This document shows, piece after piece, positions 28,260 through 37,987 of a DNA stretch of 64,000 nucleotides. The stretch spans positions 1-64,000 of the forward strand of contig NZ_RCOM01000001.1 in the NCBI RefSeq assembly GCF_003667225.1, given 5' to 3'. The stretch's first letter is position 1, and each line of letters opens with the position of its first letter. The translations under genes were made by a program, and so were the position numbers. The notes beneath the pieces were generated by a model. The model saw only the letters and a program-made list of their open reading frames with translations. It ran no database searches and was not told the origin of the DNA. Source of the stretch: Kocuria rhizophila (GTDB lineage Bacteria; Actinomycetota; Actinomycetes; Actinomycetales; Micrococcaceae).

Positions 28260-29278
28260 GCGCCCGGGAATCGGCGCGCCCGGCGGCCCACGGGGCAGGG
28301 CGCGTGGACGGCGGCGTGGCACCGGTGGGCGCCACCGTGCGCGTCACGGTGCCGGCGTCCACGGGCAACGTGGGTCCCGGCTTCGACTCCCTGGGCCTCG
28401 CACTGGAGCACCGTGACACCGTGAGCCTCACCCGCATCCGCGAGGGCCTGGAGTTCGAGTTGCACGGCGAGGGTTCCCAGGACGTCCCGCGCACGGGCGA
28501 GCACCTGGTGCTGCGTGCCGCGCAGGCCGCGTTCGACGCCGCCGGGGCCGGCGTCCTGCCCCCGGTGCGGCTCACGGCCCACAACGTGATCCCGCACGGG
28601 CGCGGGATGGGATCGTCCGCCTCCGCGGTGGTGGCGGGTGTGCTCGCGGGCAACGCCCTGCTGCCGGCATCCGCGCGGCTCTCCGACGACGCCCTGCTGC
28701 AGGTGTGCTCGCGGCTCGAGGGACACCCGGACAACGTGGCCCCCACCCTCCTGGGCGGTCTGACGATCTCCTGGGAGACGGAAGGGCATTTCCACAGTGT
28801 TCCGATGGCCGTGCACCCGGACGTGGTGCCGGTGGTGGCTGTTCCGGACTTCGAGGTGGCCACTGCGGTGGCACGCGGGCTGCTTCCCGAGACCGTGGCC
28901 CACCGCAGCGCGGCGGTCACCGCGGGCCGGGCCGCGCTGCTCGTGGCGGCCCTCGGGCAGCACCCCGAGCTGCTGCTGGACGCCACGCACGACCTGCTCC
29001 ACCAGCCCTACCGCGCGCAGGCCATGGCGCCCAGCTGGGAGCTCGTGACCGGGCTGCGCGAGCGCGGTCACGCCGCTCTGATCTCCGGTGCGGGCCCCAC
29101 GGTGCTGACGCTCGCGAACGGTGGGCAGCGGGCGCGAGCGGCGCAGGAGGCGATCGGGGAGATCACCGCGGACCCGGCGTCGTCGACCCGCCGCCACGGG
29201 GGCGAGCCCGTGTCGTGGCGGGTGCTTGCCCTGCGGGTGCCCGGCGAGGGTGCTAAAGTGGAGGCATCCACGCAATAG
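28256..29278 (+). CDS. thrB: Homoserine kinase
   Basis: A 340-residue GHMP kinase phosphorylating homoserine. The ATP loop is [12 protein letters not shown] and the C-terminal motif is ISGAGPT. GTG 28256 overlaps the thrC stop and gives translational coupling; the first 25 residues are variable and low complexity. The C-terminal 30 residues are also variable, with one GGCGTCGTC at 29176-29184. The end of the gene contains TAAAGT, a candidate promoter for rho. Confidence 0.94.
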   Translation: MSARESARPAAHGAGRVDGGVAPVGATVRVTVPASTGNVGPGFDSLGLALEHRDTVSLTRIREGLEFELHGEGSQDVPRTGEHLVLRAAQAAFDAAGAGVLPPVRLTAHNVIPHGRGMGSSASAVVAGVLAGNALLPASARLSDDALLQVCSRLEGHPDNVAPTLLGGLTISWETEGHFHSVPMAVHPDVVPVVAVPDFEVATAVARGLLPETVAHRSAAVTAGRAALLVAALGQHPELLLDATHDLLHQPYRAQAMAPSWELVTGLRERGHAALISGAGPTVLTLANGGQRARAAQEAIGEITADPASSTRRHGGEPVSWRVLALRVPGEGAKVEASTQ

Positions 29279-29572
29279 GCCCCGGGTGAGCGTCCGCCTG
29301 TCGGATGACGCAGCCCCGCAGTTGAGCCCCGTGCGCAGTGACCCACCGCAGGTGTTCGAAGGCGTCGCCTCTCTGCGATCCTCTCCCGTGAAGCCCCGCC
29401 ACCTCTGTGATGTGGCAGTTCGCTCGAGCGGGGGATTCGGGGGACTTCATTGCTGATCACGCGTGCTCACCGCGCGTGCCTCTCGTGGCCCGCCGCGCGC
29501 GGCCCACACCCACAACGCCGGGCTGCCGGCGATCTGAATGCCGCAGCCCCCACCGAGTCAGAAGGAACCTTC
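29254..29572 (+). promoter_or_regulatory. Candidate rho promoter and long rho leader
   Basis: TAAAGT at 29254-29259, within the end of thrB, is a plausible -10. It would give a leader of about 305 bases before the rho start. Long leaders that allow Rho to limit its own synthesis are known for rho genes. No gene is visible in 29279-29572; GAAGGA lies at its end as the ribosome binding site. Confidence 0.4.
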
Positions 29573-31693
29573 GTGACAGAATCCACCGCCCCCGAACAGG
29601 GAACGGAATCCTCCACCGCGCAGAGCACCGGACTGTCCGGTCTCAAGCTCGCCCAGCTGCAGGCGCTCGCCGCGCAGCTCGGCATCACGGGCGCGCGCCG
29701 CATGCGCAAGTCCCTCCTCGTGGAGGCCATCGAGGCCCACCAGCGCGGCGGCGCCGTCGCCGAGCGCGACAAGGCCGTCGAGGAGAAGATCCAGCAGACC
29801 GCCCGCAAGGCCTCCCAGCGCCACACCGGCTCCGACGACGCCGCTGAGCCCGCCGAGGGCTCGCAGCAGAAGTCCACCGAGTCCGCCGAGGACGAGTCCG
29901 GGGACCAGGGCGGCAAGCGCCAGTCCGGTTCGCGGCGCTCCCGCCGCGCCACGGCCTCCGGGGACCGCCACGGCGCCCCCTCCGGCCAGGACAAGAACGA
30001 TGCGGAGCAGTCGGCCGAGCAGAGCTCCGCCCAGGACGGCTCCGAGCAGCAGTCCGACGAGTCCAAGGACGGCCGCGGCAACCGCAACCAGCGCGGCCGC
30101 GGCAACCGCAACGAGAAGTCCTCGCCGCAGGACCGCGACGCCTCCTCGCAGGACGAGAAGTCCCGCGAGGGCAAGCAGGACCAGAAGTCCGGCCAGGACA
30201 ACCGCTCCGAGGACGGCCGTCAGCGCCAGCAGGGCGATGCCAAGGACAACGGCCAGGACCAGGGGAACCGCCGCGGCGGCAAGGACAACGGGTCCAAGGA
30301 CAACGGGTCCGGGGACGGCGGCAACGGCCAGGACGGCCAGAACCGCAACGACCGCAACCGCAACCGCAACGACCGCGGCAACAACGGCGGGGACGGCGAG
30401 GGCGGCTCGCGCCGCAACCGGCGCAACCGCAACCGCAACGACCGCAATGACCGCGGCGAGCGCGGGGACCGCAACGACCGCAACGAGCGTCGCAACCGCC
30501 GCAACCGGAACAACGGCCCGGACGTGGACGACGTGGAGATCACCGAGGACGACGTCCTGCTGCCCGTGGCGGGCATCCTGGACGTGCTGGACAACTACGC
30601 CTTCGTGCGCACCTCCGGCTACCTCCCGGGTCCCTCGGACGTCTACGTGAGCCTCTCGCAGGTCAAGAAGAACAACCTGCGCAAGGGCGACGCCGTGGTG
30701 GGCGCCATCCGTGCCCCGCGCGAGGGGGAGCAGCACAACAGCTCCCGCCAGAAGTTCTCCGCGCTCGTGCAGCTGACCTCGGTCAACGGTCGCACGCCCG
30801 AGGAGAACAAGGAGCGGGTGGAGTTCAACAAGCTCGTCCCGCTCTACCCGCAGGAGCGGCTGCGCCTGGAGACCGACCCCAAGAAGATCGGTCCCCGCGT
30901 GGTGGACCTCGTGGCACCGATCGGCAAGGGCCAGCGCGGCCTGATCGTCTCCCCGCCCAAGGCGGGCAAGACCCTCATGCTGCAGTCGATCGCCAACGCG
31001 ATCACCACCAACAACCCCGAGGTGCACCTCATGATGGTGCTCGTGGACGAGCGCCCCGAGGAGGTCACCGACATGCAGCGCACGGTGAAGGGCGAGGTCA
31101 TCGCCTCGACCTTCGACCGTCCCGCGGACGACCACACCACGGTCGCGGAGCTCGCGATCGAGCGCGCCAAGCGCCTCGTGGAGATGGGCATGGACGTGGT
31201 GGTCCTGCTGGACTCCATGACGCGTCTGGGCCGTGCGTACAACCTGTCGGCCCCCGCCTCCGGGCGCATCCTGTCCGGTGGTGTCGACTCCGCGGCGCTG
31301 TACCCGCCCAAGAAGTTCTTCGGCGCCGCCCGCAACATCGAGAACGGCGGCTCGCTCACCATCCTGGCCACCGCGCTCGTGGAGACCGGGTCCAAGATGG
31401 ACGAGGTCATCTTCGAGGAGTTCAAGGGCACGGGCAACATGGAGCTGCGGCTCTCCCGCCAGCTCGCGGACCGTCGCATCTTCCCGGCCGTGGACGTCAA
31501 CTCCTCCGGCACCCGCCGCGAGGAGAACCTGCTGTCCTCCGAGGAGATCAAGATCATGTGGCGCCTGCGCCGCGTGCTCTCCGGTCTGGAGCAGCAGCAG
31601 GCGCTCGAGCTGCTCACCAGCAAGCTGCGGGACACCCAGTCCAACGCCGAGTTCCTGATGCAGGTCCAGAAGACCACGCTGGCCGGCCACTAG
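29573..31693 (+). CDS. rho: Transcription termination factor Rho with large Arg/Asn-rich insert
   Basis: A 706-residue Rho, far longer than the about 420 of E. coli. Residues 20-65 are the N-terminal helix bundle ([15 protein letters not shown]). Residues about 65-320 are a hydrophilic insert, first Glu/Ser/Gln-rich, then Asn/Arg/Asp repeats such as [15 protein letters not shown]. The RNA-binding cold-shock-like domain follows ([18 protein letters not shown]), then the RecA-type ATPase with Walker A PPKAGKT near 460. Micrococcus luteus Rho has a similar Arg-rich insert. GTG 29573 follows GAAGGAACCTTC. One GACGACGCC lies in the insert at 29834. Confidence 0.95.
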   Translation: MTESTAPEQGTESSTAQSTGLSGLKLAQLQALAAQLGITGARRMRKSLLVEAIEAHQRGGAVAERDKAVEEKIQQTARKASQRHTGSDDAAEPAEGSQQKSTESAEDESGDQGGKRQSGSRRSRRATASGDRHGAPSGQDKNDAEQSAEQSSAQDGSEQQSDESKDGRGNRNQRGRGNRNEKSSPQDRDASSQDEKSREGKQDQKSGQDNRSEDGRQRQQGDAKDNGQDQGNRRGGKDNGSKDNGSGDGGNGQDGQNRNDRNRNRNDRGNNGGDGEGGSRRNRRNRNRNDRNDRGERGDRNDRNERRNRRNRNNGPDVDDVEITEDDVLLPVAGILDVLDNYAFVRTSGYLPGPSDVYVSLSQVKKNNLRKGDAVVGAIRAPREGEQHNSSRQKFSALVQLTSVNGRTPEENKERVEFNKLVPLYPQERLRLETDPKKIGPRVVDLVAPIGKGQRGLIVSPPKAGKTLMLQSIANAITTNNPEVHLMMVLVDERPEEVTDMQRTVKGEVIASTFDRPADDHTTVAELAIERAKRLVEMGMDVVVLLDSMTRLGRAYNLSAPASGRILSGGVDSAALYPPKKFFGAARNIENGGSLTILATALVETGSKMDEVIFEEFKGTGNMELRLSRQLADRRIFPAVDVNSSGTRREENLLSSEEIKIMWRLRRVLSGLEQQQALELLTSKLRDTQSNAEFLMQVQKTTLAGH

Positions 31694-31745
31694 GAACCGC
31701 ACCCGCGGTCCGCTCGTTCCACCCGTCGATCAAGGAGTGCCCCAC

Positions 31746-32855
31746 ATGTCCGACCCCGTTCAGCCGCTGCTGGATGAGCACGCTCAGCTGCAGCGCGAAC
31801 TGGCGGATCCCGCCGTGCACGCGGACGCGGGCCGGGCCCGGAAGCTCGGGCGGCGCTACTCCGAGCTCAACGGGATCGTGGAGGCACACCGTCGGGTGGA
31901 ACGGCTGTCCGAGGACCTCGAGGCCGCGCGCGAGCTCGGGAGCATGGATCCCGAGCTCGCGGCGGAGGTCAAGCCCCTCGAGGACGAGCTCGTGGAGGCC
32001 CGTGAGGCGCTGCGCCGCAAGCTCGTCCCGCGCGACCCGGACGACGGCCGCAACGTGATCCTCGAGGTCAAGGCGGGGGAGGGCGGGGACGAGTCCGCGC
32101 TCTTCGCCGGGGACCTGCTGCGCATGTACGTGCGCTTCGCGGAGCAGTCCGGTCTCAAGACCGAGATCCTCTCCTCGACCCCCACCGAGCTGGGCGGCTA
32201 CAAGGACGTCCAGCTCGCCGTCAAGGGCAGCTCCTCGGACCCGTCCGAGGGAGCATGGGCCCGGTTCAAGTACGAGGGCGGGGTCCACCGTGTGCAGCGA
32301 GTTCCCGTGACCGAGTCCCAGGGCCGGGTGCACACGTCCGCCGCGGGTGTCCTCGTGTTCCCCGAGGTGGACGAGCCGGACGAGATCGACATCAGCCAGA
32401 ACGACCTCAAGATCGACGTCTACCGCTCCTCCGGTCCCGGCGGTCAGTCCGTGAACACCACGGACTCGGCCGTGCGCATCACCCACGTCCCCACGGGGAT
32501 CGTGGTCTCCATGCAGAACGAGAAGTCCCAGCTGCAGAACCGCGAGGCGGCCATGCGCGTGCTGCGCGCCCGGCTGCTCGCGCACCAGCAGGAGCAGATC
32601 GACGCGGAGAACGCCGCGGCCCGCAAGTCCCAGGTCCGCACCGTGGACCGCTCGGAGCGGATCCGCACCTACAACTTCCCGGAGAACCGGATCGCGGACC
32701 ACCGCACCGGCTACAAGGCCTACAACCTGGACCACGTTCTGGACGGCGCGCTGGAACCGGTGATCGCCTCGGCGGTCGAGCTCGACGAGAGGGCCCGCCT
32801 GGAGCAGCTGGGCCAGGACTCGGCGGAGCAGGGGTCCGCGGGCCGGAAGAGCTGA
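31746..32855 (+). CDS. prfA: Peptide chain release factor 1
   Basis: A 369-residue RF1 that reads UAA and UAG. The anticodon-like tripeptide is PVT near 187 and the GGQ motif ([10 protein letters not shown]) is near 232, where PrmC methylates the Gln. AAGGAG lies nine bases before the ATG. It follows rho by 52 bases; the ribosomal gene rpmE, found between rho and prfA in mycobacteria, is missing. Confidence 0.96.
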   Translation: MSDPVQPLLDEHAQLQRELADPAVHADAGRARKLGRRYSELNGIVEAHRRVERLSEDLEAARELGSMDPELAAEVKPLEDELVEAREALRRKLVPRDPDDGRNVILEVKAGEGGDESALFAGDLLRMYVRFAEQSGLKTEILSSTPTELGGYKDVQLAVKGSSSDPSEGAWARFKYEGGVHRVQRVPVTESQGRVHTSAAGVLVFPEVDEPDEIDISQNDLKIDVYRSSGPGGQSVNTTDSAVRITHVPTGIVVSMQNEKSQLQNREAAMRVLRARLLAHQQEQIDAENAAARKSQVRTVDRSERIRTYNFPENRIADHRTGYKAYNLDHVLDGALEPVIASAVELDERARLEQLGQDSAEQGSAGRKS

Positions 32856-32860
32856 GCCCG

Positions 32861-33751
32861 GTGAGCAGCACTCTGGCGCAGGCCATCGCGTGGGGTCGGG
32901 CGGAGCTTGCCGCCGCGGGTGTCGCGTCCCCGGACGCCGACGCCGCTCTGCTCGCCGCCCACGCGCTGGGACTCTCGCGCGGTGAGACCGAGGCCCGCGC
33001 CATCCTGGGGGCCGCCGAGCCCGCGGGCTACCACGACCTCGTACGGCGCAGGGCCGCCCGGGAACCGCTGCAGCACATCACGGGCACCGCGCCCTTCCGC
33101 GATCTGGAGCTCGCCGTGGGCCCCGGGGTCTTCGTGCCCCGTCCCGAGACGGAGCTGCTCGTGCAGCTCGCGCTCGACGACGCGCGGCTCTGGCGCGAGG
33201 CGGGCGAGACGCACCCTGCCGTGATCGACTTGGGTACAGGCACCGGGGCGATCGCCCTGGCCGTGGCGAGCGAGGACCCCGCGTGCCGGGTCACCGCCGT
33301 GGAGCGGGAACCCGGTGCCCTGGAGTGGGCCCGCCGCAACCTGTCCGGTTCGCGCGTGCGACTGCTGGAGTGCGACTACCGGGACGTCACCCCGGACACT
33401 GCCGGGCACTTCTGCGTGGTTGTGAGCAACCCGCCCTACGTTCCGGACGGCGAGATTCCCCGGGACCCGGAGGTGCGCGACTACGACCCGCCCACCGCGC
33501 TCTACGGTGGTGACCGGGCGGGGATGCGCCACCCGATCGCCGTGATGGAGACGGCTCTGCGGGTGCTGCGACCCGGGGGATCCTTCATCATGGAGCACGC
33601 GGAGTCCCAGGTGGAGCCCGTGGCGCTGGCTCTGACCGAGCGCGGGTTCCAGGACGTCCGCCTCCACCACGACCTGACCGACCGGCCCCGGGCCACCACG
33701 GCCCGCGTGCCGGACGCACACCCGGACGATGAGCTGAGGAGCTGCTCGTGA
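32861..33751 (+). CDS. prmC: Release factor glutamine methyltransferase PrmC
   Basis: A 296-residue SAM-dependent methyltransferase that methylates the GGQ Gln of release factors. The SAM loop is DLGTGTGAIA and the catalytic NPPY is near residue 190. The N-terminal helical domain carries EPLQHITG and FRDLEL. GTG 32861 is five bases after the prfA stop, as expected for an enzyme and its substrate. It overlaps sua5 by GTGA. Confidence 0.95.
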   Translation: MSSTLAQAIAWGRAELAAAGVASPDADAALLAAHALGLSRGETEARAILGAAEPAGYHDLVRRRAAREPLQHITGTAPFRDLELAVGPGVFVPRPETELLVQLALDDARLWREAGETHPAVIDLGTGTGAIALAVASEDPACRVTAVEREPGALEWARRNLSGSRVRLLECDYRDVTPDTAGHFCVVVSNPPYVPDGEIPRDPEVRDYDPPTALYGGDRAGMRHPIAVMETALRVLRPGGSFIMEHAESQVEPVALALTERGFQDVRLHHDLTDRPRATTARVPDAHPDDELRSCS

Positions 33752-34851
33752 GCGAGATCTTGCCCTGCGGGACCGAGGAGGAGCGGGAGACCGCCGTGGC
33801 GCGGGCCGCGGAGGTGGTGGCCGACGGCGAGTGCGTCGTGCTTCCCACGGACACGGTGTACGGCATCGGCTGCGACGCATTTTCCGCGCCGGGCGTGCAG
33901 GGCCTGCTGGGCGCCAAGGGCCGCACCCGCGAGATGCCGCCGCCGGTGCTGATCGCCCGCCCCGATGTCATGGAGGCGCTCGCGGACGAGGTCGGCGAGG
34001 ACGCCCGCGCCCTCGCCGAGGCCTTCTGGCCCGGGGCCTTGACCCTGGTGTGCTGGGCCCAGCCGTCCCTCGGCTGGGACCTCGGCGAGACGCACGGCAC
34101 GGTGGCGCTGCGCGTGCCGGACGACGCCGCCGCGCGGGCCGTGCTCGAGCGGGTGGGTCCCATGGCGGTCTCCTCGGCGAACCGCACCGGGATGCCCGCC
34201 GCCCGCACCGCGCAGGCGGCACAGGACATGCTCCAGGACCGGGTGCCGCTCTACCTCGACGACGGTCCCCGGCCGGTCGAGGAGCCGGCGGAGGACGCCA
34301 GGGACACCGCCTCCACCATCGTCGACTGCACGGGGGAGACACCGGTGGTGCTGCGCCACGGCGCCATCCCCCTGCAGCGGCTGCGCGAGGTCGTCCCCGC
34401 GGTCCACGGCGGCGGGCTCGACGACGCCGCGGCCCAGGCCACGTCGCAGCGCCCCTCCGCGTCGGCCGGGGACGGCCGTGCCCACGAGGACGGCGCAACG
34501 GGCGGTGCTGGCACGGCAGCGGCGGCGTCGTCCGCGCGGGACTGTGAAGAACGTGCCAAGCAGAACGGCGTGGAGCCCACTGGCGCGGTGGCCGCCGGCC
34601 TGGCGGGCAGCGCCGTGCGGACCGGCCGGCCCGCTCCCGTGAACGGAGACGCCGAGGAGGGTGACGAGACGTCCGACGAGGAGCTCATCACCGCCATGGT
34701 GTGGGACGGCCCGTCACAGGATGCACGCCCGGTGGACCAGGTGCGGGACCGCAACCACCGGCACGAGCCCCGCTGGGGTGGCACGAGTGCGCTGAGCACG
34801 GCGGACGCCGAACGGCTCGTGGCCGACGGCACCCAGGACCCGCAGGCCTGA
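33748..34851 (+). CDS. L-threonylcarbamoyladenylate synthase (Sua5/YrdC) with long C-terminal tail
   Basis: A 367-residue protein. Residues about 15-215 are a YrdC domain (LPTDTVYGIGCDAF, SSANRTGMPA) that makes threonylcarbamoyl-AMP for the t6A tRNA modification. The remaining 150 residues are Ala/Gly/Asp/Glu-rich low complexity and lack the Sua5 C-terminal domain. The tail holds GACGACGCC (34420) and GGCGTCGTC (34524) within about 110 bases. The GTG start overlaps the prmC stop. The following 34852-34983 spacer is empty. Confidence 0.9.
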   Translation: MSEILPCGTEEERETAVARAAEVVADGECVVLPTDTVYGIGCDAFSAPGVQGLLGAKGRTREMPPPVLIARPDVMEALADEVGEDARALAEAFWPGALTLVCWAQPSLGWDLGETHGTVALRVPDDAAARAVLERVGPMAVSSANRTGMPAARTAQAAQDMLQDRVPLYLDDGPRPVEEPAEDARDTASTIVDCTGETPVVLRHGAIPLQRLREVVPAVHGGGLDDAAAQATSQRPSASAGDGRAHEDGATGGAGTAAAASSARDCEERAKQNGVEPTGAVAAGLAGSAVRTGRPAPVNGDAEEGDETSDEELITAMVWDGPSQDARPVDQVRDRNHRHEPRWGGTSALSTADAERLVADGTQDPQA

Positions 34852-34983
34852 CCCTGCCCCGGCACCCCCGCAAGCGCGCGGCGCAGGCGCAGTTCGCCCG
34901 GAGGCCGTCCCTGGCGCCGACGGTTTCGGCGCGGCGGTGCGGGCCGGGCGGTGTCGTCGCGGGGGAGTGCGCGGGAGCGCGTC

Positions 34984-35952
34984 TCAGCGGCCGAGGGCCA
35001 GGTGGGCCTGGCGCAGCACTTCCTGCACGTGCGGCTCCGGCAGCACACCGTTCTCGTGCGCCCAGCCCGGAACCTGCTGCTGGCCGAACCACGTGACCTC
35101 GAGCCGCCGGATGGCGCCGGCGTAGCGGTGCCCCGATGCCTGCGAGAGGAAACGCGCGGAAGCGATCGCGGCGCGGCACAGCCAGGGCGGGATGGACAGC
35201 GGCTCCCGGCGTCCGGCGTCGCGCAGGACGGAGCCGGTGGTGGCGCCCTCCCAGGGCTGCAGGATCACGGGCGGCAGGGTTCGGGGGAATTCGCCCACGG
35301 CCACGGTGAACTGCGCGAGCGCGGTCACCGAGGTGACGGGCGTGGGTGCGGAGCCGTCCCCGGCCACCGAGCTCAGCGGCGAGGAGGCGAAGCGCGCGAG
35401 CCTGCGCGTGGTCCGCCGCTCGCTGCCCATCACGGACGTGGCGCGGATCACGGTGAGCTGGGGTGCGCCCTTCTCGGAGCGCCACTCGGAGTGCAGCCGG
35501 TACAGCGCGGATTCTCCGAGCGCCTTGGAGAACGAGTACGGGGAGAACGGCGCGGTGCGGATGGACTCGTCCAGCACGGGGGCGTCCGCCTGCACGGACG
35601 CGGAACTCATGTGGATGACCCGCCGGACACCGGTGCGGTGCGCCGCGAGCGCCACCAGCACCGGCAGCAGGGCGTTGGCACCCGTCAGGGACTGCTGGTG
35701 GGTCTGGTCCGGTGCGGCCAGGCCGGCCGCGTTGACCACGGTGTCCGCGCCGGCGAAGGAGTCGGCCAGGTAGTCGATCACGGACTCGAGCCGCTGGGCG
35801 TGCTCCACGAGGTGGTGGACGGTGGTGGCCGGGGAGGCCAGGCGGGGTGAGGCCACGGGCGTGACCGGGATGCTCCGGGCCTGCAGGGCCGTGGTGATCG
35901 CGGAGCCGATGAAACCCGTCGCCCCGAGAACGCGCCAGCTGTGAACCGTCAC
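34984..35952 (-). CDS. NAD-dependent epimerase/dehydratase (SDR)
   Basis: A 322-residue extended short-chain dehydrogenase. The Rossmann loop is LGATGFIGS at the N-terminus and the catalytic Tyr-x-x-x-Lys is YSFSK. Such proteins change nucleotide sugars; the location next to glycosyltransferases and a FlaA1-type dehydratase suggests a polysaccharide precursor role. GTG 35952 has GGGAGGAG seven bases upstream. It is on the opposite strand to its neighbours. TACGAT at 35982-35987 (minus) may be its -10. Confidence 0.82.
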   Translation of the reverse strand: MTVHSWRVLGATGFIGSAITTALQARSIPVTPVASPRLASPATTVHHLVEHAQRLESVIDYLADSFAGADTVVNAAGLAAPDQTHQQSLTGANALLPVLVALAAHRTGVRRVIHMSSASVQADAPVLDESIRTAPFSPYSFSKALGESALYRLHSEWRSEKGAPQLTVIRATSVMGSERRTTRRLARFASSPLSSVAGDGSAPTPVTSVTALAQFTVAVGEFPRTLPPVILQPWEGATTGSVLRDAGRREPLSIPPWLCRAAIASARFLSQASGHRYAGAIRRLEVTWFGQQQVPGWAHENGVLPEPHVQEVLRQAHLALGR

Positions 35953-36177
35953 TGTGTGTCTCCTCCCATGGTGGTTCGACCATCGTACGGTAGCGCCCGG
36001 CCGGGCAGGGTGGATGCCGTGACCGAGCCGCGGGCGTCCAGCGGACACCGAGGCATCGTCCGGGTGGGCGTTGATAGACTCCGGGAGTTCATCCGCGCCC
36101 GGGTGCCGCTGCCGCGACGCTCTCCGGCACGGGGTGAGCGAACACCGCCAGAATCACGAGTCGTCTCGGGGGCGTCA

Positions 36178-37110
36178 ATGACGGAGAACAGTGCCAGGGC
36201 CACCGACCACGAGGGCGCGCGCGTGGGTGTGGCGTGCGTCACGCAGGACCGGCCCGGCGACGTCGACACCCTGATCGACGCGCTGCGCGTCCAGACCGAG
36301 CCCGTGGCGAGCCTGTGCCTCGTGGACGCGGGGCGCGCCGCTCTGGACGAGGACCGGCTGCGCCAGCGGATCGGGGGAGCGTTCGCGTTGCACTACCGCC
36401 GCTCGGAGGCGAACCTGGGTGGCGCGGGCGGCTTCGCGCTCGCGATCCTCACGGCGCTCGCGGCCGGCTCGGAGCAGGTCTGGCTCATGGACGACGACGC
36501 CCACCCCGAGGACCCCGAGTGCCTCGCCGTGCTGCGCACCGCCGCGCGGGAGCGCGACCTCGCGGTGGTCTCACCCCTGATCGTGGCACCGCAGGATCAC
36601 TCGCTGCTCTCCTTCCCGTACCGGCTGGAGGGCGGCATCACGCACCGGCGGGCGGACCTCGAACCCCTGGGCTTCCTCGACTCCTACGCCAACTTCTTCA
36701 ACGGCGCCCTGGTGGACGAGTCCGTGTTCTTCCGCGTGGGGCTGCCGGACCTCAAGCTGTTCCTGCGCGGGGACGAGGTGGACTTCCTGGTGCGGCTTCG
36801 CCGCAGCGGTCTGCCGTTCGGCACCGTGACCACCACGGCGGTCTCCCACCCCCCGGGGTGGGACGAGGAGCACGTGGTGGTTCCCGGCAAGCTGCAGGTG
36901 CTGATCCCGCCGGGGGAGTTCAAGCAGCGCCACTTCTTCCGCAACCGCGGGTACGTCTCGTGGCACTACAAGCGCGTGGTGCAGCTGGGGGCGGACGCGA
37001 TCGGCTACCCGGCCCACTACATCAAGACCAGGGATCTCAAGGGCCTGCGCACGTGGGCGCGGCTCTACACCGACGGCATGCGCGGGCGGGGTTTCGGTGG
37101 CCCTCGCTGA
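36178..37110 (+). CDS. GT2 glycosyltransferase, galactofuranosyltransferase-like
   Basis: A 310-residue GT-A glycosyltransferase. The metal-binding DDD lies in WLMDDDAHPE, followed by NFFNGALV, RGDEVDFLVRL and WHYKR, which resemble mycobacterial GlfT1-type enzymes that add galactofuranose or similar sugars to lipid-linked intermediates. The actual sugar is not certain. The start is ATG 36178, about 95 bases after a TAGACT hexamer at 36075-36080; its ribosome binding site is weak. It overlaps the next glycosyltransferase by 14 bases. Confidence 0.8.
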   Translation: MTENSARATDHEGARVGVACVTQDRPGDVDTLIDALRVQTEPVASLCLVDAGRAALDEDRLRQRIGGAFALHYRRSEANLGGAGGFALAILTALAAGSEQVWLMDDDAHPEDPECLAVLRTAARERDLAVVSPLIVAPQDHSLLSFPYRLEGGITHRRADLEPLGFLDSYANFFNGALVDESVFFRVGLPDLKLFLRGDEVDFLVRLRRSGLPFGTVTTTAVSHPPGWDEEHVVVPGKLQVLIPPGEFKQRHFFRNRGYVSWHYKRVVQLGADAIGYPAHYIKTRDLKGLRTWARLYTDGMRGRGFGGPR

Positions 37111-37957
37111 GCCGCTGGACGCTGCGGGGATCCCCGTCCCGTTCTCGGTCCTGCTCCCCGTCTACCACGGGGACACGCCCGAGCGGCTGCGGCGCGCGGT
37201 GGAGTCCAACACCGTGGACCAGACCCGGCCGCCGGCCGAGGTGGTCCTCGTCCAGGACGGCCCCGTGTCGCCCCCGCTGGAGACCGAGCTGCGCCGTCTC
37301 GAGGCGGACTCGCAGATTCCGGTCCGTGTGCTGCGGCTCGCCCAGCACGGCGGTCTGGCTCGCGCCCTGCACACCGCCCTGCCGCAGTGCGCGCACGACG
37401 TCGTGGCGCGGGCGGACGCGGACGACGTCGCCTACCCCCGGCGCTTCGAGCAGCAGCTTCCCCTGATCGAGGACGGCGCGGACGTCGTGGGCGCGTCCAT
37501 GCACGAGATCGGGGACGACGAGCAGAACCCCGTGGCACTGCGCGCGGCACCCGTGGGCGCGGAACGCATCGCGGCCGTGAGCCGTCGCCGCAACCCGCTG
37601 TCCCACCCCACGGTGGTGCTGCGCCGCAGCGCCGTGGAGGCCGTGGGAGGCTACGAGGACGTGCCCATGGCGGAGGACTACTGGCTGTGGGCGCGCATGC
37701 TCCACGCGGGGGCGGACGTGCGCAACGTGGGTGAGCCGCTGGTCGGGTACCGCGTCTCCTCCGGGTCCTACGAACGCCGCGGCGGGTACCGGGTCCTGAA
37801 GGCGGAGCTCGCGCTGCAGGCCAGGTTGCGGGCCCTGGGGCACGTGGGGTTCCTACAATGGGCCGTGAACGTCATGGTGCGCGGCGGCTACCGGTTCGTG
37901 CCCCTGCGGGTGCGCGAGACGGCCTACCGGCTCATGGTGGGCCACCGCAACGGCTGA
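37097..37957 (+). CDS. GT2 family glycosyltransferase
   Basis: A 286-residue GT-A glycosyltransferase beginning FSVLLPVYHGDTPE, with the metal-binding ADADDVAYPRR and a later EDYWLWARM. This form is common in enzymes that extend cell-surface glycans. GTG 37097 lies inside the previous gene (14-base overlap, other frame), so the two are coupled. The FlaA1-type dehydratase starts 30 bases on. Confidence 0.85.
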   Translation: MALAEPLDAAGIPVPFSVLLPVYHGDTPERLRRAVESNTVDQTRPPAEVVLVQDGPVSPPLETELRRLEADSQIPVRVLRLAQHGGLARALHTALPQCAHDVVARADADDVAYPRRFEQQLPLIEDGADVVGASMHEIGDDEQNPVALRAAPVGAERIAAVSRRRNPLSHPTVVLRRSAVEAVGGYEDVPMAEDYWLWARMLHAGADVRNVGEPLVGYRVSSGSYERRGGYRVLKAELALQARLRALGHVGFLQWAVNVMVRGGYRFVPLRVRETAYRLMVGHRNG

Positions 37958-37987
37958 CCCGCGCGCACCCGAAAGGACAACGGCCCC

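Noticed and set aside
29558-31702. A 714-codon open frame opposite rho
   Set aside because: It is the antisense of the rho insert and ATPase; its Val/Ala runs come from the Asn/Arg repeats.
26269-36495. GACGACGCC copies in the MBL gene, hom, thrB, the sua5 domain and the GlfT1-like gene
   Set aside because: They encode Asp-Asp-Ala in conserved folded parts and are explained by coding, so they were not counted as scattered copies.
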